Of a DNA stretch of 64,000 nt, positions 1 through 27,469 are shown piece by piece. Numbering within the stretch: the stretch's first letter is position 1; the number at the start of each line of letters is the position of its first letter. A program made the translations under genes and the position numbers. Origin of the DNA: Euleptes europaea (lineage: Eukaryota > Chordata > Lepidosauria > Squamata > Sphaerodactylidae); NCBI RefSeq assembly GCF_029931775.1, contig NC_079318.1:78465614-78529613 (forward strand), read 5' to 3'. Under the pieces are notes generated by a model. It ran no database searches, had not been told where the DNA came from, and saw only the letters and a program-made list of their open reading frames with translations.

Positions 1-40
1 TCCTTTGGTCTGATCCAGCATGGCTCTTATGATGTTCTTA
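1..40 (+). repeat. CR1 LINE 3' tail fragment
   Basis: The first 40 bases carry the typical 3' end of a CR1 LINE: the GGTCTGATCCAGCATGGC phrase followed by an ATGTTCTTA run. The same ending occurs at 9340-9385 and 55350-55394. The body of the element lies outside the window. Confidence 0.6.
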
Positions 41-263
41 TGGTCATCATTATTCTGCCCAGCAGTTTGAGTTTTCCAAATGGGTAATAGGATACCCACA
101 AAAACATACCTGACAGAATAATAATGACCATAAGAACATAATCATAGAATCAATCTATGATACTATGATTCTTACCGTATGTTCTTAAGGTCATCATTAT
201 TCTGCACAGCAATTTCAGTTTTCCAAATGGGTAATAGGATACCAACAAAAATATACCTGACAG
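34..263. repeat. 75-bp direct repeats with inverted termini
   Basis: Two nearly identical 75-bp units lie at 42-116 and 189-263, both starting GGTCATCATTATTCTG. The first is bounded by a 26-bp inverted repeat (34-59 against 114-139, beginning ATGTTCTTATGG). This looks like a small non-autonomous DNA transposon with a partial second copy. The family is not recognised. Confidence 0.5.
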
Positions 264-299
264 TATCATTGTATGTTAACAGCTACCCCAATTTTTTTT

Positions 300-1650
300 G
301 CTCATTTTCCTCCTCCTTATTTTCCTCCTTCTTCTCTCTCCCCTTTTGAAACATGGATTTTTTGAAGCTGAAAACAGACTGTTTGAATTGTATTGGGACC
401 TGCAGTTTTGTCTTCACAGAGAAATTGATTCACAGTATGTTCCCTTTGCGGTGGAGGATGCTCTTGGGTGAAGAACGACTCATACAAACGGTGAACAAAG
501 AACACCCTTTCCTCCCAGCAAAAGGTCTGCGAGCATATGCAGAGCGCCTGTCAGTAACCCTGGCAAGAATAAGGAAGCAGACCTTCCAGGTCCAAAGGTC
601 CAGGGAGTCCAGGCAGCTCTACAGCCTAGCACTTAAGCCTGTGGGGCGAGGTAACATGGGTTGAGAAAGTCTTACTTTCTGTGGCAGTTGATGGGTGCTG
701 TAGGGCCGGCTGGTGTCCAAGTAGCATTTCAGTACACACACACACCCCGCCCCAGATGTAGGGGAAAAGACTGGGGAGTAGCAGCTGCGGCTGTTCTCTG
801 GGAAAGAGGCCGGGGCCAAGGCTGAGCTCATAAATCCATCCTGGGCCTGGACTGGAGCCTGTACTAACGAGCACATTAATGAGCCGGCCTCCTGCCTCCC
901 TCTTCCAGGTACTGGCAGGGACACATCAGAGGAGGCGGGGGAGAGTCATCCCAGCCCTGTGTGCTGCTAGCTGTCCTTCCCCACAGATCTCAAGACTATT
1001 TTTAGGGGGCCACTTGACTTGCTACATTCTCAAGAAAAGTTGGCCAAAACATTCTCAAGCAGCTGGGCTACCCATGGGTCAAGGCCATCCAGAGTTGTTG
1101 CCTGGGGGATGCAGGAAGGCCACGGGACAGGGGAATCTCAGGCCGAGAGCAGCCGGGGAGCAATGGAATCCAAGCCTGTGTTCGATCTTTCAAGGGGAGT
1201 GTGACCCCATCCCATATCAGAACCCCCATTCCCACAGCAGCATTAGTCCTCACCCTCAGCACATCTGCCTTGTCTAGGTTGGAGATTTCGTTTACCTCAT
1301 CCCAGTCCTTCACAATTTCCAGACAGCAGTTTAACACGAGAGATGCTTACACATAGGTCTGTGCGTGTATGTACTGGCTTTAGTCAAGTGGTACAAGTAG
1401 CCCAGAATACCTTTTACCAACTGAGGCTGGTTCTCCAGTTGCATCCATTCCTAGAGAAACCTGACCCACCCACAAACATACCTTTGACAAGACTTTGCTC
1501 CAGAACAATGCCAGTACTGTGCCTTAGAATATATAAATGGACCATCTGGAAGCAAGTATGTTTTGAGCATTTGCAGAGTGCCTTTTCCCCCCTCATGCCC
1601 ACAGGTGTCCTGAAACCAAGGCGTTTCTTCTTTATCACAACTGTACTATC
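300..1650. other. Gene-poor stretch, nothing recognised
   Basis: No conserved protein, RNA or known repeat is recognised here. There are short open frames on both strands. One minus-strand frame at 1068-1337 begins MLNCCLEIVKDWDEVNE and looks less random than its neighbours, but it lacks a family match and no splice structure is clear. In mammals TCF23 (a bHLH gene) lies next to SLC5A6; I see no bHLH motif in this part. Confidence 0.4.
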
Positions 1651-1652
1651 AA

Positions 1653-1864
1653 GGGGAGGGGCTGTGGCTCAGTGGAAGAGCCTCTGCTTTGCATGCAGGA
1701 GGTCCCAGGTTCAACCCCCAGCATCTCGTTAAAAGGACCAGGCAGTAGGTCACGTGAAAGACATCTGAGGCCCTGGAGAACTGTGTCCAGTCTGAGTAGA
1801 CAATACTGACCTTGATGGACCATGGTCTGATTCAGTATAAGGGAGCTTCGTGTGTGACCGTGTG
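1653..1864 (+). repeat. tRNA-Ala-derived SINE (CR1-like tail)
   Basis: The head reads like tRNA-Ala, with an A box (GTGGCTCAGTGGAAGAGC), a TGC anticodon loop context and a B box (GGTTCAACCCC). The body and a tail containing GATGGACC and GGTCTGATTCAGTATAAG follow. It is nearly full length and one of about ten copies in the window. Confidence 0.85.
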
Positions 1865-1965
1865 AGTTCTTCCCACTCACACTTGTTTCTCTTAAGGCAT
1901 GGAATTGATTTTTAAGATACAGAACTGAATGGGCTTCGCTTTCATGACTTGGATTGGGACTAGAC

Positions 1966-2151
1966 CAGGGGTCTAGAACTCAATTGTTACGAGGGCCGGA
2001 TATGACATAAATGACACTTGGTCCGGCTAGGCCATGCCTTGCCAGCCCAGATTGAGAGTGGGGGAGGCAGCTGTCTCAGCTGGCTGGTGGGCCGGATAGA
2101 AGTTCTCAAGGAGCCAGAGCTGCCCCTCGGGCCTTATGTTTGACACCTCTG
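1966..2151. mobile_element. Non-autonomous hAT-like element, 186 bp
   Basis: The element starts CAGGGGTC and ends CACCTCTG. It is flanked by perfect 8-bp direct repeats GACTAGAC at 1958-1965 and 2152-2159, the target-site size typical of hAT transposons. It has no coding capacity. Confidence 0.8.
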
Positions 2152-2522
2152 GACTAGACCTAATGCCTAGTTCTAAGGAAAAGGCCAAGAGGTGGAAGTG
2201 ACAGCCTGGTCCAACTTTTGTTTAGAGAACTTGTGAAGATCCAGGTCCACCCAGATGCTGAAGGGTGGAGGGAGAGATGCAGGCAAGCAAATTCAAGTAC
2301 CTGCTCTTGGTTCAAAGGAAACATCAAGATGCTATGCAATGTGCCCCCAGCCTCCTCCAAAAAAGGTAACAGGAGGCTTGCGTCCCAAAACTGAATGGAG
2401 ATCACTGGCCCCTGGGGAGGGGGCATCCCAGGACTGGAACTTATTTTCAAGATGATCTCTGTGTTCCACTGTGATTTCTAAGGAATTTCACAAATGTGCC
2501 ATGGAATTATTTCAAATGCTAT

Positions 2523-2592
2523 CCTAAGCAGAGTAATACCCTTCTAATTGCATTGATTTCAATGGTCTTAGAAGTGTGTAAGTCTGCTTAGG
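2523..2592. repeat. Palindromic MITE-like repeat, 70 bp
   Basis: The two arms (CCTAAGCAGAGTAATACC against the reverse complement of the right end, TGTAAGTCTGCTTAGG) fold into an imperfect hairpin around 2557. It resembles short palindromic repeats common in amniotes; the name is not known to me. Confidence 0.55.
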
Positions 2593-3284
2593 AGGACAGT
2601 TTGTGTGCCCTGGTTGGATAGCAAGGGACACATGGAACGGTGTTCAGTGGCCTCTTCACATCTGCAGCACTGCTTCCCCCTGGTAACATACTAAGGTCTG
2701 AACAGTTTTTGGGAAGTATTTTAAGTCCTCCTCACACAGATGACTTTTGGGAATCCCAGCGTAGGTCCATAGGGAGAGGCCCTCTGCAGTTACTGTTCTT
2801 GTATCCATTTCACTGTTTTGGGGGATAATTTCTTTGCACTGCTATTTGGAGCCCAAAGGATGAGGTGAGTTAAGTGGACAAAACAGTATGCTAAGCATGT
2901 TTTCTTTTTTTGGGGGGGGGGAGAAAAACTGCTGTGGCTTCCACTCACCGCTTGGCTGGAGTTGATGAGTGGTTGTAGGAGGGTTTGGAGAAACACAGCA
3001 GGCTGCAATTTCTTAACAAAGGCCTTCACGAAAACATTCAGGGCTGCATTGTCCCCCTTCCTGCAGTTGCTGGAGGTTTGACACCGCAGGACAGGGAGTT
3101 GCCGTCCTTGACTCCCCCGGTGCAATCAAAGCAGTGACCGTTGCACCTTGGCATGCCTGGTCAAAACCAGCCGTTGCTGCATTAATCCCTTCAGGAGGTT
3201 CTGTGCTGGGCATGGGAGTGCGGTGCAGCTTTATAGGAAGGGTAGACTCTAAATAAATAAAACAGCTACTGCTTGAGACTTGTG

Positions 3285-3491
3285 GGGAGGGGCCGTGGCT
3301 CAGGGGCAGAGCATCTGCTTGGCATGAAGAAGGTCCCAGGTTCAATCCACGGCATTTCCACTTAAAAAGACCAGGTGGTAGGTGATGTGAAAGACCTTTC
3401 TCTGCCCAAGACTGTGGAGAGCTGCTGCCAGTCTTTGCAGATAATAGTGACTTTGATGGTCTGATTCAGTATAAGGCACTTCATGTGACTA
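3285..3491 (+). repeat. tRNA-Ala-derived SINE
   Basis: Same family as 1653-1864: A box GTGGCTCAGGGGCAGAGC, B box GGTTCAATCC, and tail phrase GGTCTGATTCAGTATAAG. It is more diverged from the other copies, with a shortened middle. Confidence 0.8.
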
Positions 3492-3499
3492 GGGGTGCC

Positions 3500-5249
3500 C
3501 CTTAGGTATAATTCACAACCCACCATCAGCCTAGCCCCACAGCACCAGTACAGAGTACAGAAAGAACAGGGAGTGTTCCTGGATTCCAAAAAGGTGGGGC
3601 AGCAATTCTGACATCAGGCCAGGAGTCCTGCAACCCTGTTCTTCTCCACTGACCCCCACTCACATACCTCCCCTGCCAGCTGACTGCATGCTCTTCCCCA
3701 TCTGTTTGCTTCAAGTAATCTGCCACCCATACTCCCAGCTGCCCAGCATCATTGGGGAAAGGCTTGTGGTCCCCAGTGGAGATGCTGCTGGTGGCCATGG
3801 AAGCAAAACTCCCAGCTGCATGCCCAGGCCAGTGCTGTTGGGGAAAGGGAAGCTCTCAGCATTATTTAAATGGCCCGGAATCTGACGGGGCTGTGGTCAG
3901 CATTCAAGGCCAGGGCGTGAGGTAGCGGGTTCATACAGTGTAACCGGCTGCCCCATGGGAAGAGGATGCCAGGATCAAGAAAGATGGCACGATCGCTGGC
4001 GAGAACCCACGTTCTGAGTCCCCCCCGCCGCACATGAAACCACAAGAACCATCAATAATTATTTTTACTAACAGCAGCAAAAATTGTTGCTGAGTGTGAG
4101 AAAGACAAGAAACGAGGTCCAAGAAGTTTTCACACCTTTTTCACAGACAAGAAGTGCATGGTACAAAAACCGAGACTGAGGAGAAAGGTCCGGAGTCCAG
4201 TCCCTCTCTCAACCCTGCCCAGACAAGACAACGGGGGAAACGGGAGCTGCATTAGACAGACCAAATGGAATGAGATGTTTGGCCATGAGTCATGACGGGG
4301 TTCTACTGACCCTGCTTGTATCCCAGGCAGCAGCTGCGAGGAAAACTTATTTCCCAAGTGCTGCGCAACCCCAACTTGGAAGGGGACCACGACACGGCGC
4401 CCTGTCCTCTCCCCAGCACCATTTTCCCAAGCTGAAATAGCCCTGGGGGGGTCATTATTTGCCTCCTTGCGGGGCTGCACATGCACTGAACACAGGAGAC
4501 ATCTGGCTGCAGGAAAGGTGAGTCAAGTTGGGAGAACCTGGACCCAACCCGCAGCTGAACATCTTGTGTGGTTTGGCCCTGGGTGACGAGAGCCACCCAG
4601 GAAGCAGGGATGTTTCCCGGAGCGCAACACACACCCCTCCCCCAAAGGTGTTTGGAACTGAACCAGGAACTCCAAGGACACACTATATGGATTACTGAAC
4701 ACTTGATTCTGCCCCCTATCACAGCAGTACCTGATGAGGGTGACAAAAGTGGAATTAAACTATAGCCCCCATCGTCCATCCCCCCCCCCACTGCCAGGTT
4801 ACTGGGCTGGTGGCAGCAGCAGGGTGACCCCCAGCACAAGATCAAGTAACTTCTTTGGCAAGGGCCCACCCTCCCCCAGACGAGTGGGCAAGAGACATGT
4901 GAGTTCCGAGAGCTGGGTGCGGAAGAGGAGGCACCTCGAAGCCACAGAGATTCCAGCTGTGGCCGTTTGTGCTTTGGGATCTGGGGATGGGGCAGTGTCC
5001 GCTCCTCTCCCCCAGGCATATTCACAATACGATACGAGCAGCAGAGTAGAACCTTGGAAGAGAATGTACCACAGTCAAGATGGGACGGGTGTGGCCCCAC
5101 GCCCATCTGGTGCTGTAGGACAGGAGATTTAGGTCCAGCACATGATAAGCCTTGATGGCACTCAGGAGGGGCCAGGAGCATCTCTTGTGCAGGAGCCCCC
5201 CACCCCCCTGGGGCTCCCATCCTGGAAGAGAACTGATCCCTGACGATCT
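3500..5249 (-). other. SLC5A6 3' UTR and downstream flank
   Basis: This follows the SLC5A6 stop codon on the minus strand. I found no canonical AATAAA or ATTAAA on the minus strand between 2500 and 5249, so the end of the transcript is not fixed. A 305-codon minus-strand open frame (4303-5220) lies here; it is GC-rich, has no recognisable domain and is judged a chance frame. Confidence 0.4.
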
Positions 5250-20366
<15,117 letters not shown>

Positions 20367-20569
20367 TGGTCACTGGATCTTATCCATCACTGGATCATCG
20401 GGGAAGCGCCCATCACTGCAGGAAGGCTAAACTGAATTTTCATCACGGCACCTGCTTCAGCCCTTCAGTCTGCCCCTGTCAATGTTGACTCCATCCCATC
20501 AAGAAAGCACCAAACAAATGGGCAACGTCCAGGAATCTCTCTCCTCTGCCATGATTAAGAGGAACTAGT
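20367..20569 (-). other. SLC5A6 5' UTR, part of the start-codon exon
   Basis: Minus-strand sequence between a good 3' splice site (CTTCCTCTCTTCCAG ending at 20570) and the ATG at 20366. An upstream ATG at 20552 is in the same frame but meets a stop before the main start, so it could act only as a short upstream ORF. This implies at least one further 5' non-coding exon at higher coordinates. Confidence 0.7.
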
Positions 20570-21188
20570 CTGGAAGAGAGGAAGAAGGAGAAGGTATGAG
20601 AGGCTGCTTATGAGGGAATCCTCTTTATATTTCCCAAAAAAAGCCTGAACACAGGAGACAACCGACCTTCACTTGGCTGCCGCCAATCTCCAAGTCTCAA
20701 GGACCGCGAGTCAGCTGAAGGAAAGTCTTTTTGACCCAACAAGCTCTGGCAGGGCCCCAAGTAGGGCTGGTGCTATCAACCAAGCGTAACCCCTTCAGGA
20801 ACAAAGCATTGCTTGCCCTTTAGTGGATCCAGCCTTGCCTGGCTGCTGCTCTTCCCACGCCAAAGAAGCAGGGGCTAGGCCAAGCAACACAGTCAGTGTA
20901 GCCCAAGAGCAGCACTGCGCAGAGGGATCAGCAGGCAGTGCCGCCAGATTAACTTTCTAGCCGTGGCAACACCCTGTCCCCGGCTAAGCCATGCCAAGGC
21001 ACACACTGGAATGTGTGGCTGGCAGCCCAGACACGACTCTTGCAGAACGGACACTCTGAAAATATGGCAAATGTGTGTCAACTTCAGGCTGTAGGTGGGC
21101 AGCTCACACAACCGAATGCCTCTCCATACCAAAAATAAACCCTGCATGTGGAAAAGTAGCATATCAAAATAAGAACCTTTACATTTAG

Positions 21189-21453
21189 AAGAAGAAGACT
21201 TCTCTACCACTTAAGGAAGAATCACACCAGCTTACAATCACCTTCCCTTCCCCTCCTCACAACAGACACCCTGTGAGGGAGGTGGGGGCTGAGAGAGTGT
21301 GACTAGCCCAAGGTCACCCAGCTGGCTTCATGTGGAGGAGTGGGGAAACCAACCCGGTTCACCTGATTAGCCTCCGCCACTCATGTGGAGGAGCGGGGAG
21401 TCACACCTGGTTCTCCAGATCAGAGTCCACTGCTCCAAACCACCGTTCTTAAC
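21189..21453 (-). repeat. tRNA-derived SINE with MIR-like tail
   Basis: Reverse-oriented copy of the family at 16800-17100, with the same order of phrases (CTTACAATCACCTTCCCTTC, CCAAGGTCACCCAGCTGGCT, GGTTCTCCAGATCAGAGTCC). In the long 5' intron of SLC5A6. Confidence 0.75.
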
Positions 21454-21639
21454 CTTCTTATTTATTTATGTTTAAAAGCCCATCCCTACAAGGACCTCAG
21501 GTTACATGTATTTCACTCCAAGATAGGGTAAGTCAAGAGAGAATTTTTGGTCCAAGGAACATGAGTCCCCATACGATGTGATAAACCAGTTTACATTTCA
21601 CATACAGCACTGGAGAGAAGCTGATTAGAGTGTTAGTCT

Positions 21640-21832
21640 AGGATCTGGGAGATCCAGGTTCTGAAGTCCTATTCTGCCATGGAAGCTGGCTAGATGGCCT
21701 TGGGCTATTCACATAAACTCAGCCTAACCTACCTCACAGAGTTGTTGTTGTTGTGAGGATAAAAACATGGAGGATGAGAGAACAATGTTGTAAGCAGCTT
21801 TGGGTACCCAGCAAAGAGAAAAATTGAGTATA
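21640..21832 (+). repeat. MIR/L2-type SINE remnant
   Basis: Contains the MIR-like core GGCCTTGGGCTATTCACATA and the tail CTAACCTACCTCACAGAGTT with GTTGTGAGGATAAAA. Old and diverged. Confidence 0.55.
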
Positions 21833-22253
21833 TATATCTACATAAATTAGCCAGCAGGGAGGCAATCTCGACTACTAACCACTCCAACCTTGCGGGGGGA
21901 TACCCAGCCTACAGAAGTTTGCCAAAGCTGTACTCAAGCTGCTTTTGGAGATGTTGCAAGATCTTTCTCCTGAAACTAGCTTGTGGTGACCCACTAGGCT
22001 TTTAATTGGAGTGTGTGGGGTGGGGTGGGGTGGGGGGAGGTGTCAGTTAGATTTAGGCAAGGGGAGATCTGGAAGTAAGGAACTGAACAAAAGGAAAGAG
22101 GCAGGAAAGTAAAGATCAGCTGGAAGGCTGGTTGCTAAAAGTCCATCCCATGAAGACGGTACCACAAATCTACGTGTTTGCTGGAGGTGACACAATGTTT
22201 AAGCACATCAGTGAAGGAACCTGTCCTAGAAGGGGGGCACTCTTGCAAGAGCA

Positions 22254-22950
22254 CATAAGAACATAAGAAAAGCCATGCTGGATCACACCAAGGCCCATCA
22301 AGTCCAGCAATCTGTTCACACAGTGGCCAACCAGGTGCCTCTAGAAAGACCACAATCAAGATGACTGCAGCAGCATTGTCCCGCCTATATTCCACAGCAC
22401 CTAATATAACAGGCATGCTCCTCTGATCCTGGAGAGAACAGGTACGCATCATGACTAGTATTCATTTTGACTAGCAGTCATGGATAGCCCTTTCCTCCAC
22501 GAACATGTCCATTTCCCTCTTAAAGCCTTCCAAATTGGTGCCCATCACCACATCCTGGGGCAGGGTTCCACAATTTAACTGTGCGATGTGTGAAGAAATA
22601 CTTCCCTTTATCTGTTTTGAATCTCTCACCCTCCAGCTTCAGCAGATGACCCCACCTTCTAGTGTTATGAGAGAGGGAGAAAAGCTTCTCCCCACTCTCT
22701 CCATACCATGCATAATTTTATAGACCTCTATCATGTCTTCCTTTAACTGCCTTCTTTCACAAACTAAACAACCCTAAGCATTTCAACTCCTCCTCCTAGG
22801 GCAGTTGCTCTAGCCCCCTGATAATTTTGGCTGCTCTTTTCTGCACCTCCTCAAGCTCTGCAATATCTTTTAGGTGTGGTGACCAGACCTGTATACAGTA
22901 TTCCAAGTGTGGTCTCACCATAGATTTGTACAAGGGAAGCAAGTGTGTAT
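22254..22950 (-). repeat. CR1 LINE, 3' part with RT C-terminal remnant
   Basis: Reverse oriented. Minus-strand translation near 22796-22960 gives [20 protein letters not shown] and ELEEVQKRAAKIIRGLEQLP, the end of the CR1 reverse transcriptase region. The C-terminal domain and 3' UTR follow toward lower coordinates. It is 5'-truncated with broken frames. Confidence 0.85.
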
Positions 22951-23587
22951 TTGGCCATGTGGCCACAGAAAAAGAACTTGGCCTAGCCTTGCTCCCAGAC
23001 AACAACCAAGGAAGGCCTGCAGGCACACTACAGTTGCCAAAGGAACTCTTCTCCTGTACAAGCCTAGCTTGGTCCGGGTGGTACAGAGAAAGATTTATGG
23101 GTGTGAGATGAGAGAAGAAAAAGAGCCAAGCAAGATCAGGAGAGCCTTGGATCTGCAGGAACCCCCAAAGTCCTTGCTAAGAGCCATGCATGGGTGGGGG
23201 GCAGGTAGCAGTCCACAGAATGAAGCCAGTGGCAAGGAGCAGAAGGAAAGAGAGCTGGCCAGTTTAGATGCACAGATCACAGCTGCAAACCGTACATGAG
23301 TGCATGCAGGCATACACACACTCCAGCCATCCCATGCACGGCCCACATGCAAAGTACAGGGGGCTCCTACAGACCTCTCTCCCCACCAGAGAGCATAGCA
23401 TAAGCCCCTTGGGCGGAATATTTGAATGTGTCTAACTGAATCTGCAGTTATGTTTCAGTCAGTAGTCGGTTATGCTGGATCTGCTCTTCTGCAGCATCTA
23501 CTATTTTAACTTAGTGTTATTTGTTAGTCAATAGAATCTGCTTTGTTATGAACCCAGCTTTATCTATGAGTCTTATCAAGTTAGTTA

Positions 23588-23850
23588 TAGAAGAGTTGGT
23601 TTTTATATGCTGACTTTCTCTATCACTTAAGGCAGAATCAAACCGGCTTACAATCACCTTCCCTTCCCCTTCCCACAACAGACACCCTGTGAGGCAGGTG
23701 AGGCTGAGAGAGTTCTAAGACAGCTGTGACTAGCTGGCTTCATGTGTAGGAGTGGGGAAACAAATCCAGTTCACCAGATTAGCTCTGGTTCTCCAGATCA
23801 GAGTCCAGTACTCTAAACCACTGGTCTTAACCACTACACCAAGCTGGAAC
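23588..23850 (-). repeat. tRNA-derived SINE with MIR-like tail
   Basis: Third copy of the family at 16800 and 21189. It has the same GAGTTGGTTTTTATATGCTG start on the plus strand, and the complement of a tRNA A box (GGTTAAGACCAG on the minus strand) near 23825. Confidence 0.75.
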
Positions 23851-23859
23851 ACATCTCTC

Positions 23860-25910
23860 ATGCCATGCCTGTTGGTTACTTTGAGGATCCCATGTGCACT
23901 GGAAATGAGGGCTAGCATGGTTCATTGGGGAGGCAGTGCCAAAGATGGCATTTGACTCTCTTCTGCATGACCTTGAAATCTCCACAATTTCCACTGCTGG
24001 ACCAATAAGTAAAGCCAAGCCAATAAAAGCAAGGAAAACCCTTTAGTAAAACTTGCAGTCTAGCGGCAAATTATTCACATTCCGAGCCAAGAGCAAAACC
24101 AAACTGTAAGGTTTAATTTTTTGTTATTCTGTCCTCTTTGTATGTTCACTTTGCTGCATAGCTATCACTGGTGAAGAGAAGACCAAGGTCCACAGTTTTA
24201 CAATCTAAGATGACACAAAGAAAGAGTTCTCCTGGCTTGGCTTGCTAGCAAAGAAGCAAACACAGAATTGATCTAAACAGAAACATAAACTATCTGACAA
24301 ATCTAGCAGTTCAGGTTTATCAAGGTTATCATCTGGTAAAACGAGATAAACGATGTAATTGAGAATGACTGCTATTGTGAATGGACTCTGTGCTTTTCTG
24401 CATTATATTGGAATTGTACATCATTACATCTCATTTGGTTCTTCCTGCATTTCATGGCCCTTTGACCCTGCTGTTTACAATCTTTTTTCTTCCCAAATTT
24501 CATATATTTATATGTTTCCCCAGTGAGGATCCACTATATGCATCTGACAAAATGGGCTCTTGTCCAAGAATGCTTCTGTTAGAAGTCAGCCCTTGTTAGT
24601 CTTCAAGGTGCCACAAGATGTCTGTTTATTTTTGTTGCAAAACATGGCTCCCCCCCCCCACCAGCCCTGAAATTCTCACTTGGAAACTGAGGCATTCATT
24701 CACCTAGTGTGCAAGCTCAGCTGTTGGAAGCCTTCCCTGAATGACCAATCATATTGCTCAGGAAACCTTAACAGATCAAAGCAAAACAGAATAAAACGGA
24801 GAGATTAAACATCCAAGCAGAAGGGTAGCAGGGAGAGCAGCCTTTTCAGCGCTTATCTTTTGCTGAAGCGAGTCATCAGGTCCTCAGCAATACAGATGGG
24901 GGTAGGGCAAGGCAGGAGAAGACTGGCGGATTCTGGGGGAGAGTAAGGGGCACCCCAGAAGAACAGCGGGCAAGAGAATTGCTCTTGACTCCGGGAATAT
25001 CGAACACATAGTTGCTGGGATTAAGGCACTGATTTGGCACAGCAAAGCAAGAAAGGGCTTGTTTGGACTTGCTTGGCCCCAGGAAAGGAAGGAAAGAGAA
25101 CACAGGATTGCAGATCAAATGAGAGACTTTGGGAAGGCACTTCGTCCCTGACCCCCATCTTCCTTTGTGCAGCAAGGCAAATGACAGCCCTGGCCAGAAG
25201 CTGAGAATGCCCCTTTACTTACAGTCCTTTTTTTGTGCAACCCTCTAGGGAGAGCATTGGGGGGGGGGGGTTATGGCTTTTATATCTGCTGCGCATTCAC
25301 AAAGCAGTGACACTATGATGAGTCTCTTTCCAGACTTCCGTCCCCTTCTAGGGACCTCTTGGACATGGGGCTTCCAGGGGGAAGTTGGGAAGGGGTGTGC
25401 GGCCAACCATCAGCAAACTTGCTTTTTGCAAAAGCCCCATCTCCACTTTACCTGCTCCCCCCACCCCCAACTTTGCTCCTAGAAGCCTCTCTGAATCCTT
25501 TTACCTGTAACTGGACTCCTTCTTCCTGGCTGAAATATTCCCTTTTGTTCCAAGGCCAGTCTGTGCCTCACAATCAGCCCAACTCAGCTAAACTCCATTG
25601 AGGAAAGAACACTTGTATGTGATAGGGGAGCACATTCTGCAAACAGGAGAGATGGATTCCAGACATTGCCCAGAGCCCTTTGCATGATGCTCTTTTCCAC
25701 TGATAATTTCTGTAGATTCTTGCCCTTCATCCAAGGACATCAATGCAATCTTTTAGTCTCATAGCTACAACCTCTTGTGAGGGAGGTCAAGCTGGGAGAT
25801 TGTAACTCACCAAGGGCTACACAGGCACTGGAGATTTCCCATATCTAAGCCTACCTCAACAAGTCACCATAATCCCTTTTTCATCCCTGTTATGCCACAA
25901 ATGTTAAATC
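23860..25910. other. SLC5A6 5' intron, nothing recognised
   Basis: Unique-looking intronic sequence. A short stretch at 24590-24625 (TTGTTAGTCTTCAAGGTGCC) resembles the arm of the perfect palindrome at 49627-49783. No gene is seen. Confidence 0.4.
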
Positions 25911-25918
25911 ACCCTCTG

Positions 25919-27011
25919 CAGGGTGGATAAAAATCAATGATTTTTTTAATATAAAAAACACCCAGATTTTAATTTTTTAATGGATTTTTTGATTTAAATC
26001 GTATTTTTAAAAAATAAAATACTTTTTGAGGGGGGGAGAATCTATCGAAGGAGCGTTTTGTTTAAGATACATTATAGCCCAAAGGTTATTCATCATTAAA
26101 TAAGGATTCGTTTTTAGTTATATAGCATGAGGCTGTATATTCATGCAATGTTTAAATGTTTTGGTAAATGAATTCCATTAATCCATTCACAATGTCATGC
26201 TCTTTCAGAGGTTTCTGTAAGATCATTTTGGTCAGTTTTTCCATGTAGATCTTCACAGATGCTTGGTTTTGCAGTTCTCTAAACTGCGAATTTGTGTGAG
26301 CAGAGATAACATGCTTCTTCACAGCAAAAATATAATAAAATAAACATACAGAGTTGAGAAAAAGACCTTAATCCCATTGTTCCTTTGCAAATCTATATAC
26401 ACAGAATCAACCCCTTAGCTCTTAAGTGCTAAGTTTCAAGAAGTTCAATGAATAGAAGACTGTTTTGAGTGGAATAGATCTGCACAAGGAGCTAAGTGTG
26501 GGGAGGGAGGGGCAAGCAGTAAAAATGAAAGTGAAACCTTTTAAGCAGAATACTCCAGAAGTCTTGGGCTCTTTCTGTGTATAACCTGAGATTCATATTA
26601 TTATTCTCTCCCTGGAGGAGAAAATCTATCATAGTAGCAGACCATAAATGAGACCCAATTTAGGAATATTTTAATGAAGTTCCTCTACCTATGTGGTAAG
26701 GCAGAGATGCGTGCAAAAGGCAAACACTGCAAAAAAGAAATGCAAGGCCTGGTGCCCCAAATGAAACTGGAGATAGTTCACCTCGCAATAATTTCATAAT
26801 TATCTATGTATTTCTAATAAACAAATCAGTAATCTTTTGATATAACTGTAAAACTAATCTGAAAAGTTATTATTCTAAAAATGAAACCTTCATCTGGTTG
26901 TAGATATTAAGATTATACCAGCAAGAATTAGTCTTTATGTAGAAAACCATGATTTAAATCTAGTCTTACTGACCAGTGATTTAAATCGTGATTTAAATGA
27001 AATCCTCCCTG
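25919..27011. mobile_element. DNA-transposon-like element, about 1.1 kb, non-autonomous
   Basis: Very AT-rich segment bounded by CAGGGTGGATAAAAATCAAT at the left and by GTGATTTAAATC repeats ending ATCCTCCCTG at the right. The short inverted termini match CAGGGWGGAT. No coding frame and no clean target duplication are seen. A hAT-type derivative is possible. Confidence 0.45.
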
Positions 27012-27365
27012 GTCCTCAGTACCTCACAAGCCGTGCAGTCTAGATGTGGAAGGGGGCTGCTGCTATTGTCTATCCCAGGCAAGGCTCAGGCCAAGAAACA
27101 GTTTCTTAAACTAAATCCACACACGTCACTTAAAATGCTTTCCAGCGCTTTTCCTGACGTTGCTGTTGTGCATATATGAAAAACAGAAAAGCACTTGCAC
27201 TAGATTTCTGAATCAGTGGATGGCTGTACAAGTTGATTGACAGTCACATTTCAACTCTCCTGCTTTGACAATGGCACACATGATTGCAGCTGCAGAAAGA
27301 CAGCAAGTCAAACAGCCTAGGTCCTAGGACATTCCACACAGCATATTTTACCCAAAGAAACATAA

Positions 27366-27460
27366 CGGCCGCAATCCCAACAACACTCTCCTGGGAATAA
27401 GCCCCATTCAGTAACATGGGACTTAGTTCTGAGTAGGCCCACCTAGACTCTCTCCTATTA
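27366..27460. repeat. Palindromic MITE-like repeat
   Basis: Imperfect palindrome built around CTGGGAATAAGCCCCATT and its counterpart ATGGGACTTAGTTCTGAGTA. This sequence type is common in amniote genomes. Confidence 0.45.
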
Positions 27461-27469
27461 AATTTCTTT

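Noticed and set aside
4303-5220. 305-codon minus-strand open frame after the SLC5A6 stop
   Set aside because: It lies in the probable 3' UTR in GC-rich sequence, and has no domain, signal peptide or family resemblance. A long chance frame is more likely.
20552-20552. Upstream ATG as the SLC5A6 start
   Set aside because: It is in frame but meets a stop before the ATG at 20366; the latter gives an N-terminus of normal length for the family.
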